A stretch of DNA of 40,935 nucleotides from Micromonospora sp. H61. GTDB taxonomy: Bacteria > Actinomycetota > Actinomycetes > Mycobacteriales > Micromonosporaceae. Location: NCBI RefSeq assembly GCF_018070325.1, contig NZ_JAGPXY010000062.1, positions 1 to 40,935 on the forward strand. Direction: 5' to 3'. Shown here piece after piece: positions 35,759-40,935 of this stretch (its first letter is position 1; the number at the start of each line of letters is the position of its first letter). The translations under genes were made by a program, and so were the position numbers. The notes below the pieces were generated by a model, which was not told where the DNA came from, made no database searches, and was given only the letters and a program-made list of their open reading frames with translations.

Positions 35759-36202
35759 ATGGTCGATATTCTGCACCAGGTCGGCGTCGTCGCTCCACTC
35801 GCCGACGTCTACCGTGCGGTGGCAACCCCCGAGGGCGTCGCCGGCTGGTGGTCGGTCGACACGACCGGCAAGAGCGAGGTCGGCGGTTCGCTGGCCGTCC
35901 ACTTCGGTGACGAGGGCGGGTTCGACCTGGAGATCCTTGAGCTGGACCCGGCCGGTCGGGTGCGGTGGCGGGTCGTCGGTGGCCCCGAGGAGTGGATCGG
36001 CACCGAGATCGGCTGGCGGCTCGGCCAGCGAGGTCGGTACACGATCGTCGACTTCACGCACTCGGGCTGGCGCGAGCCGACCGAACTCATGCACGAGTGC
36101 AGCACCAAGTGGGCGATCTTCCTGATGAGCCTCAAGGAGCTGGTCGAGACGGGGCGCGGCCGGCCGGCGCCGGACGACGTCCAGATCAGCGACGGGCACT
36201 GA
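35759..36202 (+). CDS. SRPBCC domain protein
   Basis: A 147-residue START-like protein: ILHQVGVVAPLADVYRAVATPEGVAGWWSVDTTG, a beta-rich middle (FDLEILELDPAGRVRWRVVGG) and the helix STKWAIFLMSLKELVETG. It is a distant relative of the first gene in the operon. GGGAGG lies before the ATG, two bases past the arsR stop. A CTCGGT-ATTC-ACCGAG hairpin (36204-36219) follows the stop. Confidence 0.87.
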   Translation: MVDILHQVGVVAPLADVYRAVATPEGVAGWWSVDTTGKSEVGGSLAVHFGDEGGFDLEILELDPAGRVRWRVVGGPEEWIGTEIGWRLGQRGRYTIVDFTHSGWREPTELMHECSTKWAIFLMSLKELVETGRGRPAPDDVQISDGH

Positions 36203-36203
36203 C

Positions 36204-36298
36204 CTCGGTATTCACCGAGAGGCGGAGGCCGACTCGGGTTCCTTGACGTCGCGGTGTCGTCGTGGCGATGACACCCCCGACTTTCCGGAACCCGAGTC
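36204..36298. terminator. Compound hairpins between converging genes
   Basis: A 6-bp stem with loop ATTC lies right after the SRPBCC stop (36204-36219). A second dyad pairs GACTCGGGTTCC (36231-36242) with its exact complement at 36287-36298, with an inner GGTGTC/GACACC stem in the loop. Both suit transcription ends from either side. Confidence 0.55.
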
Positions 36299-36308
36299 GA
36301 TCAAACCG

Positions 36309-37040
36309 CTACTCCGCCCGGTAGACGGAGATGTGCGACGGGCTGTCGGCCTGGAACGGTCGCCGGTGCCAGTCGGCGTACCGCTCGGTGAGCCGGAGCC
36401 CTGCCTGCTGCGCCATCTCGTCGATCTGGTGCGGCCAGGCGTACCGCATGGCGAACGGCTTCAGGTGCACACCGTCCGCGTCGAACGTGATCGTCTGCCG
36501 GATGAACCGCTGCGCCGGCCGGTCGTACCGGTGCAGTCGGATCGTCGCGGAGTCCTCGGTCACCTCACGTACCTGCACCTGCTCGTCCGAGTCGAAGCTG
36601 CGCGGGTCGGGCACGAACGTCTCGATGACGAACGCGCCGCCGGGCGACAGCACCCGGGCGACGTTGCGGAAGCAGTCCGCCTGCCGCTCGGCGTCCACCA
36701 GGTTGAACAGGGTGTTGAAGACCAGGTACGCGAGCCGGAACTCACCGGCCACCGGCACGTCCGCCATGTCGGCGACGACTACCGGGATCCGGTCGCCGCC
36801 GGGTTTCGCCCGCAGCTGCGCGAGCATCTCCTCGGACGCCTCGACGCCCTGCACGGCGAGGCCGCGTTCGGCCAGCGGCAGCGCGACCCGGCCGGTGCCG
36901 ATCGCCAGTTCGAGAACCGGACCCCCGTCGGCCAGGGCGGCCAGGAAGTCCACCGCTGGTGCTGGGTCGGGGTTGCCTGGGCCGTCGTAGTCGGCGGCCC
37001 AGAGCCGGCCGAAGAGGCCGGGATCGTCGAAGACCGACAT
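36309..37040 (-). CDS. Class I SAM-dependent methyltransferase
   Basis: A 243-residue intact methyltransferase: SAM motif I VLELAIGTGRVALPLAERG, the acidic residue in VQGVEASEEML, then VVVADMADVPV, and LVFNTLFNLVDAERQADCFRNVARVLSPGGAFVIETF. The C-terminal half is a beta-rich part with the ending SPSHISVYRAE. Substrate unknown. The ATG follows GGGAGG. It stands alone on the minus strand. Confidence 0.9.
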   Translation of the reverse strand: MSVFDDPGLFGRLWAADYDGPGNPDPAPAVDFLAALADGGPVLELAIGTGRVALPLAERGLAVQGVEASEEMLAQLRAKPGGDRIPVVVADMADVPVAGEFRLAYLVFNTLFNLVDAERQADCFRNVARVLSPGGAFVIETFVPDPRSFDSDEQVQVREVTEDSATIRLHRYDRPAQRFIRQTITFDADGVHLKPFAMRYAWPHQIDEMAQQAGLRLTERYADWHRRPFQADSPSHISVYRAE

Positions 37041-37211
37041 CAGCGGCCTCCCGGGTTGGGGTCAGTGGCGCCCAGCAGCGCCAAGGGAACAGTTCTGCTC
37101 ACGAAGTCTCGATTCCTCGGGTCGGATGACTGTTGGTTCGGGGGACTTCGTCGTGTCGGGCATGGTGGCTGCTCCCTTCGCGTGGCTGTCGACCGAGGAC
37201 ACCAGAGACGC

Positions 37212-37250
37212 CGTGGGCCCCGCAAAGCAAATAACCCAGCCCGGCCCACG
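37212..37250 (-). terminator. Hairpin downstream of the PH-domain gene
   Basis: CGTGGGCC (37212-37219) and GGCCCACG (37243-37250) pair exactly around a 23-base loop, 14 bases past the PH-domain gene stop on the minus strand. Confidence 0.4.
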
Positions 37251-37263
37251 ACGGGACGTGCGA

Positions 37264-37626
37264 TCAGGAGATGTGGTGCAGGATCACGTTGTGCACGTGG
37301 TGGCTCTTCTGCGCGCCACGGAACTCCACCTCGTAGGTGTGCGTGCCGACGTGGATGGCGATGGCGCCGGTGGAGAAGAACGAACCACCCCACGACTTGT
37401 TGCTGACCACGCTCACGCTGGTGATCTTCGAGTACGGGATGCTGGTGATCGCGAACCGCTTCCCGACGAAGGACCGGTCCTGGATGATCACGCGGCGGTC
37501 GGTCAGCCCGATGAACCCGGTGCCGGTGCCGACGGCGTCGTAGACGGCGATGATCTGCTCGCCTTCGAGGAGGCCACTCTCGATCTGCTGGACCTGCTCT
37601 TTGCGGTCGTACGCGATGTTCGCCAT
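37264..37626 (-). CDS. Bacterial PH-domain protein
   Basis: A 120-residue protein: LLEGEQIIAVYDAVGTGTGFIGLTDRRVIIQDRSFVGKRFAITSIPYSKITSVSVVSNKS and THTYEVEFRGAQKSHHVHNVILHHI show the seven-strand, one-helix pattern of bacterial pleckstrin-homology domains (bPH_3-like). These may bind lipids or proteins; the role is unknown. GGAG precedes the ATG. It lies 10 bases after the truncated methyltransferase on the same strand. Confidence 0.85.
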   Translation of the reverse strand: MANIAYDRKEQVQQIESGLLEGEQIIAVYDAVGTGTGFIGLTDRRVIIQDRSFVGKRFAITSIPYSKITSVSVVSNKSWGGSFFSTGAIAIHVGTHTYEVEFRGAQKSHHVHNVILHHIS

Positions 37627-37636
37627 GTGCTCCAGG

Positions 37637-38173
37637 CTAGAAAACTGGTGCCAACGTGCCCACCCGGGCGAGGACCACGAACTCGCCGTCGCCGTGGCCG
37701 ACGGGCTCGCCGTGCCAGCCCCCGTGAACATGGTCCACGATGAAGCCCGCCCTGGTCAGAGAGGTGCGCAGCTCGACCTCGGTGCGGAAGCGCAGGGTCG
37801 CCGAACTGAGGATCTCTTCCCCGTCGTCGAAGTGGTAGTGGTGGGTGAAGTCGACCACTCCGTCGCGTACCCCGGTGACCTCGGTCCACGCGCGGACCTC
37901 GCCGCCGTCGGGCAGCGTGACCAGCCGGTGCGAATCCACAGGGTTCCACCGCTCCCAACGACGGTCCGCCGGATCGCGGGCGTCGAACACCAGCCGGCCG
38001 CCGGGCACGAGCGCCCTGGCCAGGTCGGCGAGGGTACGCGCCCACTCCGCGTCGTCAACGAAGAACTGCGCGACGTGGCTGGTCAGCACCGCCACGTCGA
38101 ACGCCCGCTCGGGCAGCAGCTCCGCGTCGTACACCTGGACCAGCCGGTGGTGGCGGAACTCGGCGTGCCTCAT
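37637..38173 (-). pseudogene. N-terminally truncated SAM methyltransferase
   Basis: A 178-residue remnant. It begins MRHAEFRHHRLVQVYDAELLP, which in relatives lies just after the SAM-binding Gly motif and the acidic loop, so about 80-90 N-terminal residues including motif I are missing. The rest is well kept: AFDVAVLTSHVAQFFVDDAEW, ALVPGGRLVFDARDP and GEPVGHGDGEFVVLAR. Its ATG overlaps the LysR stop (ATGA). It may be translated but should not bind SAM. I call it a pseudogene; a repurposed fragment is possible. Confidence 0.68.
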
Positions 38174-39054
38174 CGGGGGTTCGCGTCGGTCGCGGCGCTG
38201 ACGAACTCGCGTACCCGGGTGGTGGTGTTGCTGGGCAGCCAGACCGGCCCTCGTTCGATCGGTGGCGCGTCGTGGATGGGCACGTACGCCACGTCGGGGC
38301 GCGGGTAGTAGCGCCGCGTGTGCTCGCCCACCGGCAGGACTCCCCGGCCCAGCGCGACCAGGGACAGCATCTCGGAGAAGGTGTTCCCGGCGGGCCCCTT
38401 TGGCACCGGTCGGCCGGACGGGGTGCGCTCCGGGGTGCGGTCCCGCTTGAACTCCACCGAGGTCACTGTCGGGTACTGCACCACCGGGTGGTCGGCGAGC
38501 ACCTCCAACGACACCGACCGCTCCCGGGTGAGCGGGTGCCCCGCGGCCACCGCCAGCACCCGGTCCTCGGAGAGCAGCGCCGGGCCGGTGGCCATCCCGT
38601 CGAACGGGTACGAGGCGATCAACACGTCGGTCGAGCCGTCGAGCAGCCCGGATCGGGTGGTGGACAACTGCGCCTCGTGCACCTCGACCCGACAATCGGG
38701 GTGCCGTTCACCGAACAGGGCCACCGCCCGGAGCAGCACCGGCGCGGTCCACTCGCCGAGGAACGCCACCCGCAGCGTCCCGGTCACGCCCCGGGCGGCG
38801 TCGGTCGCGCGGCGGACTGCCTCGTCCATCCCGGCGACCAGCGGAGCCAGCTCGTCGGCGAGCTGCCGGCCGATCGGGGTGAGCCGGACGACCCGACTGG
38901 TGCGGGCGAACAGCGGTGCGCCGATCCGGCGCTCCAGCTTCTTCACGATGTGGCTGACCCGGCCGGTGCTGACGGTCAACCGCTCGGCGGTCCGGCCGAA
39001 GTGCAGCTCGTCCGCGAGGGTCAGGAACGTCTCGACCTCGTACCGCTCCAGCAC
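38170..39054 (-). CDS. LysR-family transcriptional regulator
   Basis: A 294-residue regulator. The N-terminal helix-turn-helix is VETFLTLADELHFGRTAERLTVSTGRVSHIVKKLERRIGAPLFARTSRVVRLTPIG, followed by the periplasmic-binding-like effector domain (LRVAFLGEWTAPVLLRAVALFGERHPDCRVEV). The GTG at 39054 is preceded by GGGAG; the reading frame stays open upstream but translates the complement of the neighbouring gene. It diverges from a DUF1801-VOC pair, which is its likely target. A dyad lies 10 bases upstream of its start. Confidence 0.9.
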   Translation of the reverse strand: MLERYEVETFLTLADELHFGRTAERLTVSTGRVSHIVKKLERRIGAPLFARTSRVVRLTPIGRQLADELAPLVAGMDEAVRRATDAARGVTGTLRVAFLGEWTAPVLLRAVALFGERHPDCRVEVHEAQLSTTRSGLLDGSTDVLIASYPFDGMATGPALLSEDRVLAVAAGHPLTRERSVSLEVLADHPVVQYPTVTSVEFKRDRTPERTPSGRPVPKGPAGNTFSEMLSLVALGRGVLPVGEHTRRYYPRPDVAYVPIHDAPPIERGPVWLPSNTTTRVREFVSAATDANPR

Positions 39055-39063
39055 ACCGCTCCC

Positions 39064-39086
39064 ATCGTTGACCTGTGGGCAACGAT
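39064..39086. promoter_or_regulatory. LysR-type operator
   Basis: ATCGTTG-N9-CAACGAT is a perfect interrupted dyad containing the T-N11-A core of LysR sites. It is in the space between the LysR gene and the DUF1801 gene, close to the LysR start, as expected for autoregulation. Confidence 0.55.
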
Positions 39087-39168
39087 CGTAGCGGCATCGG
39101 GTCTTGGTCGGCGTCCCTCGTTCGGGGATCGTGAACGCGGCAGGGAAAACCGAGCGAAAGGCTCTGAC

Positions 39169-39522
39169 GTGAGCGTTGACGACTACCTGGCCGGCCTGGC
39201 CGGCCCACTGCGCGAGATCGGCGAGAAGCTGACGCCGATCATCGCGGCGGCCCTTCCCGGGGCGACCGGGGCGATGTGGCACGGGCACCCGGTCTGGAGC
39301 CTGGGCGACCGGCCCGGCCAGCGCCCGGTCTGCCTGGTCAAGGCGTACGGGTCGTACGTCACCTTCGGGCTGTGGCGGGGGCAGGAGATCGTCGACCCGT
39401 CGGGGCGGCTGATCCCCGGTGCGCGGGCGATGGCGGCGGTGAAGCTGCGCGACGTCGCCGACGTCGACCCAGCCCTGTTCAGCGACTGGCTGCGCGCGGC
39501 GGCCCACCTGGAGGAGGCATGA
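39169..39522 (+). CDS. DUF1801-domain protein
   Basis: A 117-residue protein: VDDYLAGLAGPLREIGEKLTPIIAAALPGATGAMWHGHPVWSL, then VCLVKAYGSYVTFGLWRGQEI and the C-terminal RAMAAVKLRDVADVDPALFSDWL match the DUF1801 (YdhG-like) fold. Function unknown. GTG start with AAAGG upstream. It is coupled to the next gene by an ATGA overlap and lies opposite LysR. Confidence 0.85.
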   Translation: MSVDDYLAGLAGPLREIGEKLTPIIAAALPGATGAMWHGHPVWSLGDRPGQRPVCLVKAYGSYVTFGLWRGQEIVDPSGRLIPGARAMAAVKLRDVADVDPALFSDWLRAAAHLEEA

Positions 39523-39941
39523 GCGCGGTGCGGGTAACCGGTTTCGACCACCTGGTGCTGACCGTCGCCGACGTGGAGCGCTCCCTGGACTTCTACTGCG
39601 GCCGGCTTGGGCTGGCACCGGTACGGGTAGACGAGTGGCGTGCGGGCACCGTCCCGTTCCCGTCGGTGCGGATCAGCCCCGACAGCATCATCGACCTCGT
39701 CCGCGGTGAGCCGCAGGGCACGAACGTGGACCACTTCTGCCTGGTGGTGGCACCACTGGACTGGGCGCAGGTGATCGAGTCGGGGGTCTTCACGGTGCTG
39801 ACCGGCCCGGTCAGCCGGTTCGGTGCCCGCGGTTCGGCGACCTCGATCTATGTGCGGGACCCGGACGGCAACACGGTGGAGCTGCGCTGGTACCCGCAGG
39901 ACGCCGGCTCGGGTTCGGAGACTGTCGTCAGGCCTCGGTGA
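39519..39941 (+). CDS. VOC-family protein
   Basis: A 140-residue glyoxalase/dioxygenase-fold protein: VTGFDHLVLTVADVERSLDFYCGRLGLAPVRV, NVDHFCLVVAP and SIYVRDPDGNTVELRW. His10, His72 and Glu in VELRW match the usual metal ligands, so a metal-dependent enzyme is likely; substrate unknown. GGAGG precedes the ATG. Its end overlaps the converging pterin dehydratase-like gene by 14 bases. Confidence 0.88.
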   Translation: MSAVRVTGFDHLVLTVADVERSLDFYCGRLGLAPVRVDEWRAGTVPFPSVRISPDSIIDLVRGEPQGTNVDHFCLVVAPLDWAQVIESGVFTVLTGPVSRFGARGSATSIYVRDPDGNTVELRWYPQDAGSGSETVVRPR

Positions 39942-40236
39942 CCGCCCGGTAGGCGTCCTCGATGCGGGCCGCCAACAGCACCTCGCCCTCGGTCAGCGGC
40001 TCGCCGCTGCCGTGCCCCACCCGGATCTGGGTGCTGTCGGCCCCGCGGCTGATCTCGGGCCGTAGATGCAGCGCATCCGCGACGACCTTGACCCGTTCAG
40101 TTAGTGCGGCGTGTTGGGTATCGTCGATCACGAGCGTCCGTCGGATCTGCTCGCCTTCGCGCGTCCAACCAGATAGCAAGGTCAACGCGTCGGAAAGGTA
40201 GTCGTGCTTGGCCCTGCTGTTGAACAGCACGCGCAT
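39928..40236 (-). CDS. Pterin-4a-carbinolamine dehydratase-like protein
   Basis: A 102-residue protein: LLSGWTREGEQIRRTLVIDD, TERVKVVADALHLRPEI and LTEGEVLLAARIEDAY match the fold pattern of pterin dehydratases. The active-site motif, normally HHP, reads HLRP (57-60), so one catalytic His is lost and the classical activity is doubtful. The ATG at 40236 follows a G-rich stretch. No pterin-dependent hydroxylase is nearby. Confidence 0.68.
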   Translation of the reverse strand: MRVLFNSRAKHDYLSDALTLLSGWTREGEQIRRTLVIDDTQHAALTERVKVVADALHLRPEISRGADSTQIRVGHGSGEPLTEGEVLLAARIEDAYRAVTEA

Positions 40237-40419
40237 CACCGCACCCCCCAAGCGCCGTTGCCGGCTTGTGGCCAAATCGTCGCCATCCCGTGTCTTGTCG
40301 GTGCCTCCTAGTCTCCCGCTGCTCGGAGGGGGTGTCCACGCCCACACTTCCGTGTCTTATTGGCCTAGCGGACGGCTACGGTACCCAAACCGCCGATTGA
40401 TCTGGCACCCTGGACGCCC

Positions 40420-40863
40420 GTGCGGACCGAACGGGCGAATGATGGCGGGCAGGCCGAACGACGGGACCTGAAGGTGATCGTCGGTGCGGCGATCATCCGG
40501 GATGGGCGGGTGCTCGCCTGTGCGCGTTCCGCCCCACCCGAGGTGGCGGGCATGTGGGAGTTTCCGGGCGGAAAGGTCGAGCCGGGGGAGGCCGAGACCG
40601 ACGCGTTGATCCGGGAGTGCGCCGAGGAGTTGGCCGTACGCGTCGAGATCGGCGACCGGGTCGGCCGCAACGTGCGGATGGCGCACGGCCGGTCGGTGCT
40701 CAAGGTGTACGCGGCCCGCCTGCTCGGCGGCGACCAGCCGCAGGCGCTGGAGCACGAGGCGCTCCGCTGGCTCACCGCCGACGAACTGGACTCGGTCACC
40801 TGGCTCCCCGCCGACGCCCCCATCGTGGCAGCCCTCCGCCCCCTCCTGCTCAACTCGCGTTGA
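40420..40863 (+). CDS. Nudix hydrolase, MutT-like
   Basis: A 147-residue nucleotide pyrophosphohydrolase. KVIVGAAIIRDGRVLACARSAPPEVAGMWEFPGGKVEPGE leads into a complete Nudix box (51-73, with RECAEEL). The layout matches the MutT/CTP pyrophosphohydrolase group, which cleans oxidised or excess nucleotides. GTG start. Its last 21 bases form part of the left arm of the large palindrome at the window end, whose core may act as its terminator. Confidence 0.9.
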   Translation: MRTERANDGGQAERRDLKVIVGAAIIRDGRVLACARSAPPEVAGMWEFPGGKVEPGEAETDALIRECAEELAVRVEIGDRVGRNVRMAHGRSVLKVYAARLLGGDQPQALEHEALRWLTADELDSVTWLPADAPIVAALRPLLLNSR

Positions 40864-40935
40864 TCATGAAGTTATTGCCACGACACGCCGTGCGCGGTGG
40901 CAATAACTTCATGATCAACGCGAGTTGAGCAGGAG
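40843..40935. repeat. Perfect palindrome with 39-bp arms around repeat element copy 2, at the window end
   Basis: Arms 40843-40881 and 40897-40935 are exact complements around a 15-base loop (contains ACACGCCGT). The inner part GTTGATCATGAAGTTATTG repeats the element inside the Ada-AlkA gene (18 of 19 bases). The outer 16 bases are the tail of the Nudix gene and its mirror image. It may continue past the window. It could stop Nudix transcription. Confidence 0.85.

Noticed and set aside
38173..39618. Longer LysR protein starting near 39618
   Set aside because: The extra N-terminal part is the complement of the DUF1801 and VOC genes; the helix-turn-helix starts right after GTG 39054.

Overview
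The DNA is very G+C-rich, with strong third-position GC, many GTG starts, ATGA/GTGA gene overlaps and TAnnnT boxes 6-8 bases before start codons (leaderless transcription). Gene content (class II isocitrate dehydrogenase, SigE-type sigma factor, Ada-AlkA fusion, remnants of an actinomycete integrative and conjugative element or AICE) points to an actinobacterium. The style and the TTGATCATGAAGTTRTTG palindromic repeat suggest Micromonospora or a close relative; that identification is inference.

Left part (1-26570) is mostly ordinary chromosome: an MBL-fold hydrolase divergent from icd; a deoR-galT pair; an APS kinase fused to a degenerate ATP sulfurylase-like domain; a GT2 glycosyltransferase; a two-ATPase/two-permease ABC operon and a membrane protein; valS; a heterodimeric ABC exporter; an ogt/Ada-AlkA alkylation-repair pair (the AlkA part carries an in-frame palindromic repeat); an FAD oxidoreductase; a SigE-type sigma factor with a Pro-rich membrane partner; peptidase E; a DEDDh exonuclease; and ychF.

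Middle part (26551-32761) is an integrated island. The last 20 bp of ychF recur at 30870-30889 and 32742-32761, so the island looks like two elements in tandem at one attachment site. The left unit has a frameshifted, N-truncated tyrosine integrase whose stop lies in the attachment core, then an AT-richer cargo block: a HEPN-motif protein, a 66-aa protein, a PD-(D/E)XK-like nuclease and a small two-helix membrane protein. This is the best candidate here for an undescribed, probably anti-phage, system. The right unit resembles a stripped AICE: a short GntR regulator and three small overlapping genes, with no integrase, replication or transfer gene.

Right part (32762-40935) mixes intact and decaying genes: a frameshifted membrane protein, a methyltransferase with an internal deletion, a lone HflX N-domain-like protein, a VOC gene divergent from an SRPBCC-ArsR-SRPBCC operon with duplicated operators, an intact methyltransferase, a PH-domain protein, an N-truncated methyltransferase overlapping a LysR gene, a DUF1801-VOC pair, a pterin dehydratase-like protein and a Nudix hydrolase. 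The window ends inside a perfect 39-bp-arm palindrome built around a second copy of the repeat found in the Ada-AlkA gene.
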